Positions 1 to 8,265 of a stretch of 64,000 nt of DNA are shown here, one piece after another. Below the pieces are notes generated by a model, which was not told the DNA's origin, did no database searches, and was given only the letters and a program-made list of their open reading frames with translations. The translations under genes and the position numbers were made by a program. This DNA is from Halorubrum sp. F4. GTDB lineage: Archaea > Halobacteriota > Halobacteria > Halobacteriales > Haloferacaceae. The stretch spans positions 20,002-84,001 of the forward strand of contig NZ_JAPDFS010000001.1 in the NCBI RefSeq assembly GCF_027257195.1. Reading direction: 5' to 3'. Every line of letters begins with the position of its first letter. Position 1 is the first letter of the stretch.

Positions 1-1320
1 ATCGACGGGCGGACCCGCTGGGGCGGCGAGCAGATGGACAACATCGCGTTCCCCTCGGTGATGGCGTGGCAGCTGTACGAACACGGGGTGACGCTCTCGG
101 ACGCCGACTACGACTACGAGCAGATCCGCCGGTCGGTCGCGTACGTCGCACGGAACGGCCCGCAGACCGCCCAGGAGCGCTGGGAGGAGGAGGCGGGCTA
201 CTCGCCGTCGAGCATCGCCGCCGAGATCGCGGGGCTGACATGTGCGGCCGCGCTCGCGCTCGCCGAGGCCGACCGGATCGAGGGGGTGGAGGGGGACGCG
301 GCGGCCGACTCGACGCCGGCGGAACTCCGTGCGGACGCGCTCGCCTGGCTCGCGCTCGCGGACGACTGGACCGACCGCGTCGAGGAGTGGTGTGCGACCG
401 ACACCGGAACCGACCGCCACGACGAGACGCCCTACTACATCCGGATCACCGCCGACGGCGACCCGAACGCCGGTCGGCCGCGGACGATCGCCAACGACGG
501 GCCGACCTACGACGAGCGCGAGATCGTCGACGGCGGCTTCCTCGAGCTCGTCCGACTCGGCGTGAAACCCGCCGACGACCCGGTCGTCCGAAACTCCGTC
601 GAGGTCGTCGACGACTCGATCCGCGTCGACACCCCGCACGGCCCCGCCTGGTACCGCTACATCGGCGACGCCTACGGCGAGCTCGGCTACGGCGATCCCG
701 GCGGCCCGTGGGCGGGCACCGGCGACGGGAAGGGGCGGCTCTGGCCGATATTCACCGGCGAGCGCGGCGAGTACGAGCTTCGCGCACGCGCCGACGGGTC
801 CGACGCCTTCGGCGGCACCGCCGAGGACGCGCTCGAGCCGGCGTCGTTGCTCGACACGATGGCCGGATTCGGCAACGACGGTGGGATGCTTCCCGAACAG
901 GTGTGGGACCGCGAGCACCCGACCGAGTACGGCTGGGAGTTCGGCGAGGGGACCGGAGGGGCGACGCCGCTTGCCTGGTCGATGGCGGGGTTCATCCGGC
1001 TGGCACACGGCGTCGACGCCGGCGAGCCCGTCGAGACGCCAACCGTCGTCCGCGACCGCTTCGTCGAGCGCGACCGCCCCGCACCCCCGGAGCTGACGGC
1101 GACCGCCGAGTACGCCGACGACACGGTCGTCGTCACCGGCGAGACGGACGGGGCGTGCGTCGCGGCGTTCACCGCCGCCGGCTCCGCGATCGCGACCGCG
1201 GCGAACGGCGAGTTCGAGGTCCGACTCGCTGACGAGGACGCCAGAACGGTCGTGGTCGCGGCCGCCACCGACGAGGACTTCGAGACCGCGGGCACGGCCG
1301 TCGAGCGGATCCGGCTGTAG
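1..1320 (+). CDS. Glycoside hydrolase family 15 glucoamylase-like protein, C-terminal part (5' truncated by window edge)
   Basis: The reading frame is open from base 1, so the N-terminus lies outside the window; the first ATG at 34 is internal. The 439 visible residues match the C-terminal half of the GH15 alpha/alpha barrel (glucoamylase, trehalase or dextranase types), which releases glucose from alpha-glucans by inversion. The motif LPEQVWD carries the expected catalytic base Glu at 895-897, followed by the usual GGATPLAWSMAGFIRL helix. About 75 residues after the barrel form a short beta-rich tail (TATAEYADDTVVVTGETDG) of the kind seen on haloarchaeal GH15 proteins. Neither signal sequence nor substrate preference can be judged from this fragment. 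The family is secure; exact specificity is not. Confidence 0.9.
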   Translation: MDGRTRWGGEQMDNIAFPSVMAWQLYEHGVTLSDADYDYEQIRRSVAYVARNGPQTAQERWEEEAGYSPSSIAAEIAGLTCAAALALAEADRIEGVEGDAAADSTPAELRADALAWLALADDWTDRVEEWCATDTGTDRHDETPYYIRITADGDPNAGRPRTIANDGPTYDEREIVDGGFLELVRLGVKPADDPVVRNSVEVVDDSIRVDTPHGPAWYRYIGDAYGELGYGDPGGPWAGTGDGKGRLWPIFTGERGEYELRARADGSDAFGGTAEDALEPASLLDTMAGFGNDGGMLPEQVWDREHPTEYGWEFGEGTGGATPLAWSMAGFIRLAHGVDAGEPVETPTVVRDRFVERDRPAPPELTATAEYADDTVVVTGETDGACVAAFTAAGSAIATAANGEFEVRLADEDARTVVVAAATDEDFETAGTAVERIRL

Positions 1321-1438
1321 ACGGGCCGGCCGCCCGTCGGTCCGTGGCGCTCAACCCCACGGACGAAGCGTCCGACGCGCGAGCGTAGCCGGCCCACACC
1401 GAACGGTTATCATCGACTCCCGTCTACACGGCACAACG

Positions 1439-2509
1439 ATGGATATTCCCCCATTCGAACTCGAACGGTGGCTCGACGAGTACGAACCGGACGCCGACCT
1501 GATGCTCGCCGAGAGCGGCGTGCGAAGCCTCCCGGCGGACCGGTTCGACCTCGACGTGGGCGAGCTCGGATACGTCATTCCCACCGACGGGGAGCCGGCG
1601 TTTCGAGCGGAGATCGCCGAGCGATACGGTCGTGACGCGGAGGAGGTCGTCCTCACCTGTGGCACGCAGGAGGCGGACTTCCTCGCGTTCATGTCGCTTC
1701 TGGACGAGGGGGACCACAGCGTCGTCGTCTCGCCGACCTATCAGTCGCTCGCGAGCGTGCCCGAGTCGATCGGGGAGGTGAGCCGGGTCCGAACGGAGCC
1801 GCCGGAGTGGGAGCTCTCCGTCGACGCGGTCGCGGAGGCGATGCGTCCCGACACCCGCCTCGTCGTCCTCACGAACCCGAGCAACCCGACGGGGAAGTAC
1901 CTCGGACCCGAGACGATGCGGGCGCTGTACGACCTCGTCGAGGAGCAAGACGCGTACCTCCTCGTCGACGAGGTGTACCGGATGCTCGCCGACGACCCCC
2001 ACCCGCCGGCGGCCGCGCTCGGACCGAGGGCGATCTCTGCCGCCGGCGTCTCGAAGTCCTACGGACTCGCCGGCGCGCGTCTCGGGTGGATCGTCGCCGA
2101 CCCGGAGGTCGCGGACGCGGTACGGAAGTGGAAGGACTACACGACCATCTCGCCGCCGCTCGTCGGAGCCCACGTCGCGCGGCAGGCGCTCGGCGACCAG
2201 GAGGCCGACATCCTCGAGGCGAACCGCGCGCACGCGAGGGCGAACCGCGACCGCGTCGCCGACTTCGTCGACCGACACGGCCTCGAGTGGTTCGAGCCGA
2301 CCGGCGTGAACGGCTTCGTGACCGTCCCCGACGGATTCGAGAACGGCAAGGAGTTCTGTCGGTCGCTGTTCGAAGCGGAGAGCGTCGTCCTCGCGCCCGG
2401 GGAGGTGTTCGGGTATCCCGACAGGTTCCGGATCGGCTTCGGCCTCCACACCGAGGAACTCGAGGAGGGGCTCGAGCGGATCGCCCGCCACATCGAGAAC
2501 GGTCGCTGA
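1439..2509 (+). CDS. PLP-dependent aminotransferase, class I/II fold
   Basis: This 356-residue protein has the fold-type I aminotransferase signatures: an NPSNPTG motif near residue 145, a DEVYR stretch that binds the pyridine nitrogen, and SKSYGLAGARLGW with Lys206 as the probable Schiff-base lysine. It would transfer an amino group between an amino acid and a 2-oxo acid in the cytoplasm. At 356 residues it is shorter than typical AspC-like enzymes and resembles the small class I/II group often annotated only as aminotransferase. The ATG at 1439 is preceded by a weak TATA-like GGTTATC about 31 nt upstream. The gene stands alone between a glucoamylase and oppositely oriented genes. The substrate cannot be assigned. 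Confidence 0.88.
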   Translation: MDIPPFELERWLDEYEPDADLMLAESGVRSLPADRFDLDVGELGYVIPTDGEPAFRAEIAERYGRDAEEVVLTCGTQEADFLAFMSLLDEGDHSVVVSPTYQSLASVPESIGEVSRVRTEPPEWELSVDAVAEAMRPDTRLVVLTNPSNPTGKYLGPETMRALYDLVEEQDAYLLVDEVYRMLADDPHPPAAALGPRAISAAGVSKSYGLAGARLGWIVADPEVADAVRKWKDYTTISPPLVGAHVARQALGDQEADILEANRAHARANRDRVADFVDRHGLEWFEPTGVNGFVTVPDGFENGKEFCRSLFEAESVVLAPGEVFGYPDRFRIGFGLHTEELEEGLERIARHIENGR

Positions 2510-2544
2510 CGCCGCACTGATGTCGCGCTGACGGCTCCGTTCGG

Positions 2545-3105
2545 TCACCCGAGCGCGACCACGTCGACCTCGTGGGTCCGCCTCCCGTCCGGTTCGTCCC
2601 CGGACCCGTCCTCCCCGTCGGCGTCGCCCCTGGATCCGCGCTCTCTCCCGACCGGTACCTCGACGGTTCCGCCGACCGCCCCGCGGACCGTCTCCCGCCA
2701 GGACTCGACGGCCTCGGCGTGTCGATCGCGGCGGGTTTCGACGTCGGCGTCGGGGTACTCGGCGGCCGTCTCGTCGACTTCGGGGTACGGGGGCGGGTCC
2801 ACGACGAGGTCGGTGGGGTCGACGTGGATCGATCCGCCGGACGCGTCGGCGTCGTTCCCGGAGGACGGAGGCCCGGATCGCCTCGCTTCCGACGTCCCCT
2901 CCGATGTCCCGTCCGGCATCCCCTCGTCCACGCTGTGGATCCGAGCGCGCATCCGGCCGGAGTAGAGCGGCGTTACCCGGAGGACCACCCGCCGGTCCGT
3001 CCGTAGCGTCGCCTCGAGGGCGTTCGCGACGTCCTCGCGGTGGACCGCGATCGACCGGATGCGCCTCGGGTCCGTTCCTTCCTCGGGGCGTTCGGGGCCA
3101 GCCAT
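2545..3105 (-). CDS. Uncharacterised haloarchaeal protein next to the MutS-like gene
   Basis: A 186-residue acidic protein. Residues 15-60 look folded (HREDVANALEATLRTDRRVV, then a basic-aromatic strand with SGRMRARIH). The remainder is low-complexity, rich in Gly, Ser, Asp and Pro, with one amphipathic stretch (RHAEAVESWRETVRGAV). It begins 6 nt after the MutS-like gene ends and shares its strand, so the two are probably co-transcribed. I do not recognise a named domain. The N-terminal basic strands and the neighbour allow a guess at an accessory role for the MutS-like protein, but nothing in the sequence proves it. Confidence 0.7.
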   Translation of the reverse strand: MAGPERPEEGTDPRRIRSIAVHREDVANALEATLRTDRRVVLRVTPLYSGRMRARIHSVDEGMPDGTSEGTSEARRSGPPSSGNDADASGGSIHVDPTDLVVDPPPYPEVDETAAEYPDADVETRRDRHAEAVESWRETVRGAVGGTVEVPVGRERGSRGDADGEDGSGDEPDGRRTHEVDVVALG

Positions 3106-3111
3106 TCCCGA

Positions 3112-4893
3112 TCAGTCGCCCTCCGGCGTCCAGCGCGCGTCCGACAGGGTTCGTTGGACGGCCTCCTCGCCCACCGCGGCCGCCAGGTGTTCGAACCCGC
3201 CGCGGACCGCCCGGTCGCTCGCGTTGGCGACGAGCCGCGAGACGATGAACTCCGGCGTCGACTTGCCGATCGTGCCGAACCGCGGCTGGTAGTCCACACG
3301 CAACTCGAGGTCGTTCGTGAGGCCCTCCGCGAATATCCCGTCGATCCGGGCGGGCTCCGGCAGCGGGCTGAGGTCGTCGGCGAGGTGGGTGACGTACACG
3401 CCGAGCGCGCCGCGGTCGACGGTGAGGTCGACGAGCCCGTTGAGGAGGTCGGCCGCGCGTCCGGGTTCCGTGATCGCCTCGAACTCGTCGACGAGCATCA
3501 GGGTTCGACCCTCCTCGACCAGCGGCGGCACGACGGAGCGCAGCGTCGACTCCAACACGCCGGCGTTGAACGAGGCGTGCCGACGATGGAAGACGATCCG
3601 GTCGAACGTCCCGACCTCCGCCTCCTCGGCGGGCACCGGGAGGCCCATCGACGCCAGAAGCGTCACCGCACACAGCGTCTCCAGGAGCGTCGTCTTCCCG
3701 CCGGAGTTCGCGCCCGTGAGGACGCTCACCCGGTCGCCGGTCGGCGGCGACTCGGCGTTCGGGACGCCCGCCCCGCTCGAAAGGGAGTGGTCCCCGACCG
3801 CGTACGACACCGGCTGAACGGGGTCGCCGACGAAGGGACTTCGGGCGTTCCGGACCGCGAGGCCGTCCTCGACGAGCCGCGGGCGGACCAGGTCGTACTC
3901 GGCGGCGAACCGGCCGAGCGAGAGGTCGACGGCGACGTCGGAGACGACCTCGACCGCGAGCGCGACGTCGCCGTCGGCGTCGCCGATCCGGTCGCGGAGG
4001 TCGGCCGCGACCGTCGCCTCGCGCTCGTCGACCGCGTCGGCCAGTTCGTCGACGAGCCCGCGGAGGGTGGCCGAGACGAAGTCCGCCGCGTCGAGCGCGT
4101 CGTCGGGTGCGGCCGCCCGAACCGTCGCGGGGTCGACGCCCGTCTCCGTCGCCACGTGGTCGACGGTCCCGGCCTCGAGCGCCTCGAAGTCCCGGAGCGA
4201 GCCGTCCCGAACCCGCTCGAGCACGTCGAACGCCGAGTCCGCGAGCTCCTCGGCCGCCGCGAGCCGCTCGCGGAGCCGGTCGAGCTCGTCGTCCGCGCCG
4301 GAGGCAACCCCGACGTCGTCATCGCCGAGCGAGCCGCGCACGTCCCCGAGCGCCTCGGCGGCCTCCCGGAGCGCGTCGTCGTCGAGCTCGGCGAGCGCGT
4401 CGAAGGTCTCGCCCGTCAGTCCGACCTCGCGGAGCGCGATCGCGGTCTCGACGGCCGCCCGGTCGGTGCCGCCCGCCTCGTCGTAGGCCGCGAACGCGTC
4501 GATCACGCGGTCGCGGTCCTCGTCGTCGAGGGCGGCCCAGGCGTCCCGGGCGGCAACGACTCCCTCGAGTCTCGTTTCGACCGTCTCCCGGTCGAGCGAG
4601 GGCGTGAGGACGCGGATCCGGTCGGCGGCGTGTTCGGTGAGGGCGTAGCCGGCCGCGAGCGTGAGGAGGTCGTCGTACACGTCGCGCGTGTCGCCCGTCG
4701 CGAGGACCTCCATTCCGGCCTCCCCGTTCGCCCGGCGGAGGATCCGCGTGGCGCGCCCGCGGTGGAGTCCGGCGTCGACGAGCGCGCGAACGTCGGCCGA
4801 CTCGATCGCCTCGACGGCCCGCTCGGTCCCGAGCTCGGCGGTCAACAGCTCGCTCGTCTTCGGGCCGATCCCCCAGTAGTCCTCGAGTCGCAT
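3112..4893 (-). CDS. MutS-family ATPase with N-terminal helix-hairpin-helix (MutS5-like)
   Basis: This 593-residue protein starts with a helix-hairpin-helix DNA-binding segment (YWGIGPKTSELLTAELG, residues 6-22), continues through a long acidic helical clamp-like middle and ends in a MutS ATPase domain. Walker A is GANSGGKTT with Lys400; Walker B is LMLVDEFE with Asp469 and Glu470; a THLADDL switch follows. It lacks the mismatch-recognition domain with the F-x-E motif, as expected of MutS paralogues rather than canonical MutS. Such proteins are thought to act on branched or recombination DNA, but the haloarchaeal role is not established. The downstream gene follows after 6 nt. The ATG is preceded by a weak TATA-like GAAAACACC. 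Confidence 0.88.
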   Translation of the reverse strand: MRLEDYWGIGPKTSELLTAELGTERAVEAIESADVRALVDAGLHRGRATRILRRANGEAGMEVLATGDTRDVYDDLLTLAAGYALTEHAADRIRVLTPSLDRETVETRLEGVVAARDAWAALDDEDRDRVIDAFAAYDEAGGTDRAAVETAIALREVGLTGETFDALAELDDDALREAAEALGDVRGSLGDDDVGVASGADDELDRLRERLAAAEELADSAFDVLERVRDGSLRDFEALEAGTVDHVATETGVDPATVRAAAPDDALDAADFVSATLRGLVDELADAVDEREATVAADLRDRIGDADGDVALAVEVVSDVAVDLSLGRFAAEYDLVRPRLVEDGLAVRNARSPFVGDPVQPVSYAVGDHSLSSGAGVPNAESPPTGDRVSVLTGANSGGKTTLLETLCAVTLLASMGLPVPAEEAEVGTFDRIVFHRRHASFNAGVLESTLRSVVPPLVEEGRTLMLVDEFEAITEPGRAADLLNGLVDLTVDRGALGVYVTHLADDLSPLPEPARIDGIFAEGLTNDLELRVDYQPRFGTIGKSTPEFIVSRLVANASDRAVRGGFEHLAAAVGEEAVQRTLSDARWTPEGD

Positions 4894-4998
4894 GGGTGGA
4901 CGTCTCGGCGCGGCCGCTTGGTGTTTTCGTCCCGACGGGCGGAGAACCCGGAATCGGCAGGCCGACGGTTCGGCGGTGAGGTCGACGAGGCCGACTCC

Positions 4999-6147
4999 TC
5001 ACCGGGACTGCCGGTAGATGAGGTTCCGCTGGATGTCGTTCGCGCCCTCGTATATCACCGGGATCCGCGCGTCGCGGTAGACGCGGGCGATCCGCCGGTC
5101 CGTGAGGATCGAGCGGCCGCCGTGGAGTTTCATGCCCTTCTCGGCGCAGTCGACCGCGACTTCCGTTGACTTCGTCTTCGCCAGCGCGGCCCAGTAGCCG
5201 GCGTCCTCGCCGTTCGCGACCTTTTCGCATGCGCGCCAATTGAGCGCGCGGGCGGACTCGAAGCCGATCCGCATGTCGGAGAGGGTGTGTTGGACGGCCT
5301 GGAACTCGTTGACGGTTCGGCCGAAGGCGTTGCGGCCGTGGACGAACTCCTCGGCCTCCTCGATGGCGGCGGCGGCGAGCCCGAGCCCGTGGCCGCCGAC
5401 GACCACCCGACCGTGGTTGAAGAAGTCCGCGAGCACGTAGAAGCCGCCGCCCTCGCTGCCGACGACGTTCTCCTCGGGGACGAAACAGTCGTCGAGGACG
5501 ATGTGACCCTGCTTGGACGCGCGCATCCCCATCTTCTCCGGGATGTGCTCGGCCTCGTACCCCTCGGAGTCCGTCTCGACGACGAAGAGCGTGTAGTTCG
5601 AGTAGCGGTCGTCGCCGTCGCCGGTCCTCGCGTAGACGGTGAGCCAGTCGGCCTCCACCGCGTTGCCGACCCAGTACTTCTCGCCGGTGATCTCGTAGCC
5701 GCCCTCCACCTTCTCCGCCTCCGTGGTCATCCCCGCGAGGTCGGAGCCGGTCTCCGGCTCCGAGACCGCGAGCCCCGATATCTGATCGTTCTCCGCGACC
5801 GGGCGGAGGTACTCCTCCTTCTGTGCGTCCGTCCCGTACTGCTCGAGCATCTCGCAGCCGAAGCTGGCGAGCTGGAGGGTGAGGGCGATGCCGGCGTCGG
5901 CACGGTAGAACTCCTCGGCGATCGCGAGCACCTGCGCGAGGTCGAACCCCTTCCCGCCGTACTCCTCGCCGATGTCCTGCGCGACGAGCCCGGCGTCCAT
6001 TCCCGCCTCGAGCACGTCCCAGGGATACTCGCCCGACTCGTAGTAGGCTTCGGCGCTCGGCGCGATGTGTTCGTCCGCGAACTCGCGCGCCTCGCGTTTG
6101 ACGTCCCGTGCGCGCTCCGGCACGATACTCTCGTCGAGTAGGTCCAT
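4999..6147 (-). CDS. Acyl-CoA dehydrogenase
   Basis: A 382-residue flavoenzyme that would oxidise acyl-CoA to enoyl-CoA and pass electrons to electron-transfer flavoprotein. It shows the three standard regions: N-terminal helices, a middle beta domain with LAVSEPETGSDLAGM and the KYWVGNA strand, and a C-terminal helical bundle ending VIYEGANDIQRNLIY, where Glu367 sits at the usual catalytic-base position. The frame is open to 6225, but I place the start at 6147 because the extra 26 residues do not resemble the family and a TATA-like GGTTTTG lies 27 nt before this ATG. Chain-length specificity cannot be read. It has no operon partner here. Confidence 0.9.
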   Translation of the reverse strand: MDLLDESIVPERARDVKREAREFADEHIAPSAEAYYESGEYPWDVLEAGMDAGLVAQDIGEEYGGKGFDLAQVLAIAEEFYRADAGIALTLQLASFGCEMLEQYGTDAQKEEYLRPVAENDQISGLAVSEPETGSDLAGMTTEAEKVEGGYEITGEKYWVGNAVEADWLTVYARTGDGDDRYSNYTLFVVETDSEGYEAEHIPEKMGMRASKQGHIVLDDCFVPEENVVGSEGGGFYVLADFFNHGRVVVGGHGLGLAAAAIEEAEEFVHGRNAFGRTVNEFQAVQHTLSDMRIGFESARALNWRACEKVANGEDAGYWAALAKTKSTEVAVDCAEKGMKLHGGRSILTDRRIARVYRDARIPVIYEGANDIQRNLIYRQSR

Positions 6148-6170
6148 GTCCGGACTCCACCCCGCCGGGG

Positions 6171-6177
6171 CAAAACC
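6171..6177 (-). promoter_or_regulatory. TATA-like box of the acyl-CoA dehydrogenase gene
   Basis: GGTTTTG on the minus strand is centred 27 nt before the ATG at 6147. This spacing fits a leaderless haloarchaeal transcript and supports that ATG over the longer open frame. Confidence 0.5.
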
Positions 6178-6246
6178 TTCGTGGAACAACGAAAAACCCG
6201 TGCTTCGTTTATTCGTCCGATCCACACCGGTACGCGCCGGTCTCGT

Positions 6247-7608
6247 CTACGCGTCGCTCTCCTCGAACGGGTTCGCCAGCTCGATCGTCTCCTCGCGGTC
6301 CGGGCCGACGCCGACCGCGTACACCGCCGCGTCCATCTCGTCGGCGACGAACTCCACGTAGGTTCGCGTCGCCTCGGGGAGCGCCTCGTAGCCCTCCTCC
6401 GCGACGGCAGCCCAGTCGACGGACGACCAGGTGTCGAACTCGCGGTAGACGGGTTCACACCGCTCCCACCGACGGGTCGTCGTCGGCACGGTGTCGATCC
6501 GCTCCCCGTCGAGCTCGTAGCCCACACAGACCTGCAGCTCCTCGAGGTCGGCGAGCACGTCGACGTGGTTGATCGCGACGCCCGTGAACCCCGAGACGCG
6601 CGAGGCGTGCCGGAGCATCGGGAGGTCGAGCCAGCCGATCCGGCGCGGTCGGCCGGTGACCGTCCCGAACTCCCCGCCCTTCTCGCGGATCTCGTCGGCA
6701 AGCGTCTCCTCGCGGTCGTCCCCGTCGAGTTCCGTCGGCATCGGTCCCGACCCGACTCGCGAGAGGTACGCCTTCACGATCCCGACGACCTCGCCCGCGC
6801 CGACGGTCGTGATCCCGAGTCCGGATCCGACGGCCGCGCCCCCGGCGGTCGGGTTCGAGGAGGTGACGAACGGGTAGTTCCCGTGGTCGATGTCGATCGA
6901 CGTCCCCTGTGCACCCTCGAAGAGGATCCGGTCGCCCGCCTCCCGGCGACGATGGAGGAAGTCGCTGCAGTTGACGGTCATCCCGTCGTCGGCCAGGCGC
7001 TCGCCGACCTCGACGAACTCCTCGTGGAGCGCGTCGACGTCGAAGGCGTCCGCGTGCTCGGAGTCCGCCACGTCGAGCCCGTAGACGTCCTCGGCGATCG
7101 CCCGATTGTGCGAGACGGCGTACTCGAGCCGTTCGCGGAGCGTCTCCGGGTCGAGGAGGTCACCGATCCGGATCCCGCGGCGGCCCGCCTTGTCCTCGTA
7201 GGTGGGCCCGATCCCGCGGCCGGTCGTGCCGACCTCGTCGCCGGCGTCGTCGTCGGCCTTGACCTCCTCCTCGATCCCGTCGAGGACGCGGTGGTACGGG
7301 AGGATGACGTGGGCCCGGCGTGCGACCCGAACGTCCGGATCGAGCCCGCGCTCGCGGAGCCCGTCGATCTCCGAGAAGAGCGTCCGCGGGTTGACCACGC
7401 AGCCGTTGCCCAACACGCCGACCGTGCCGCGGACGGCCCCGCTCGGCACCAGCGATAGCTTGTACTCCTCGCCGCCTTCGACGACGGTGTGGCCGGCGTT
7501 GTCGCCGCCCTGATAACGGACTACGACGTCCGCGTCCCCTCCCCACCGGTCGACGAGCGCGCCCTTGCCCTCGTCCCCGAGTTGGGAGCCGACGATGGTG
7601 ACTGTCAT
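6247..7608 (-). CDS. purA: Adenylosuccinate synthetase
   Basis: A 453-residue GTP-dependent enzyme that joins IMP and aspartate to form adenylosuccinate, the first step from IMP to AMP. The N-terminus reads VGSQLGDEGKG (Asp12 and the GTP loop), followed by GGDNAGHTV with His40, the other expected catalytic residue. TTGRGIGPTYEDK, GAQGTSIDIDHGNYPFVTSSNP and the C-terminal TGRPRRIGWLD are all intact. The open frame extends 21 residues further, but the ATG at 7608 puts the first beta strand at the start of the protein, and a TTTTACC box lies about 28 nt before it. Other purine genes of the window (purS, purQ) are about 45 kb away. Confidence 0.97.
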   Translation of the reverse strand: MTVTIVGSQLGDEGKGALVDRWGGDADVVVRYQGGDNAGHTVVEGGEEYKLSLVPSGAVRGTVGVLGNGCVVNPRTLFSEIDGLRERGLDPDVRVARRAHVILPYHRVLDGIEEEVKADDDAGDEVGTTGRGIGPTYEDKAGRRGIRIGDLLDPETLRERLEYAVSHNRAIAEDVYGLDVADSEHADAFDVDALHEEFVEVGERLADDGMTVNCSDFLHRRREAGDRILFEGAQGTSIDIDHGNYPFVTSSNPTAGGAAVGSGLGITTVGAGEVVGIVKAYLSRVGSGPMPTELDGDDREETLADEIREKGGEFGTVTGRPRRIGWLDLPMLRHASRVSGFTGVAINHVDVLADLEELQVCVGYELDGERIDTVPTTTRRWERCEPVYREFDTWSSVDWAAVAEEGYEALPEATRTYVEFVADEMDAAVYAVGVGPDREETIELANPFEESDA

Positions 7609-7835
7609 ACCGCTACCCCCTTCCGACCGGGGGGTAAAACAGATTACGGTCCGTCGTCGAGATAACCTCACAAACGTGGATCGTTCTCGAATCGTGACCG
7701 GAGAGATGTCGCCGTTCGTGCGTTTCTCCGGCGACCTTCCCCGGGCGGGTCCCGATCGACTCCGAGATCCGAACCGTTAACTACTCCCATGTCAAACCGT
7801 GAGCCGGAATTCGTCCTCCGCGGTTCGACAACAAC

Positions 7836-7843
7836 TTTTAAAA
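7836..7843 (+). promoter_or_regulatory. TATA box of the winged-helix regulator gene
   Basis: TTTTAAAA is centred 30 nt before the ATG at 7870. The spacing predicts a leaderless mRNA beginning at or next to this ATG, which decides against the longer open frame beginning at 7789. Confidence 0.7.
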
Positions 7844-7869
7844 GGGGGCATGACGAGTTAACATATGGC

Positions 7870-8175
7870 ATGATAGATCGACTCGAAAAGGAGGTAGATA
7901 TGCTGGAGCGGCACCTTCAGGTGCTGCGAATGGTCATCGAGAACGAACCGATCGGGATCGTGAAGATGTCCAACGAGACGGGCTACCCCCACCACAAGGT
8001 CCGGTACTCGCTTCGCGTCCTCGAGGAGGAGAACCTCATCGAGCCCTCCAGTCAGGGCGCGATCACGACCGAGCGCACCCACGAGTTCGTCGACGAACTC
8101 GACGAGAAGCTCGACGACACGGTCGAGAAGCTCGGATCGATGCGGATCGACGACGCCGCCGAACTCGAGAACTGA
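7870..8175 (+). CDS. Small winged-helix DNA-binding protein
   Basis: A 101-residue protein beginning MIDRLEKEVDMLERHLQVLR, a helix that probably dimerises, followed by a winged helix-turn-helix: GIVKMSNETGYPHHKVRYSL is the helix-turn-recognition-helix and LEEENLIEPSSQGAITT the wing. A final helix (EFVDELDEKLDDTVEKLG) could also mediate dimerisation. This is a common haloarchaeal small-regulator architecture. No ligand-binding domain or metal site is visible, so the signal is unknown. A TATA box 30 nt upstream fixes the start. It is transcribed alone, divergent from purA. Confidence 0.85.
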   Translation: MIDRLEKEVDMLERHLQVLRMVIENEPIGIVKMSNETGYPHHKVRYSLRVLEEENLIEPSSQGAITTERTHEFVDELDEKLDDTVEKLGSMRIDDAAELEN

Positions 8176-8265
8176 TCGAGGAGCTCGGATCCGTTTCCGC
8201 GTATCGCCCGGTCGCCCCGACTACCCGCCGACTGACCGCTTTCCCGCCGACGAGACTCCTCTCCG

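Noticed and set aside
1424-3673. A 749-codon minus-strand frame over the aminotransferase and its neighbours
   Set aside because: It covers conserved genes on other frames and its sequence is low-complexity Arg/Gly.
3040-5169. A 709-codon plus-strand open frame opposite the MutS-like gene
   Set aside because: Arg- and Val-rich translation without domains; it is the antisense shadow of a conserved minus-strand gene with intact Walker motifs, as is common in GC-rich genomes.
4999-6225. Longer start for the acyl-CoA dehydrogenase at 6225
   Set aside because: The extra 26 residues do not look like the family, and the TATA element is at the right distance from the internal ATG at 6147.
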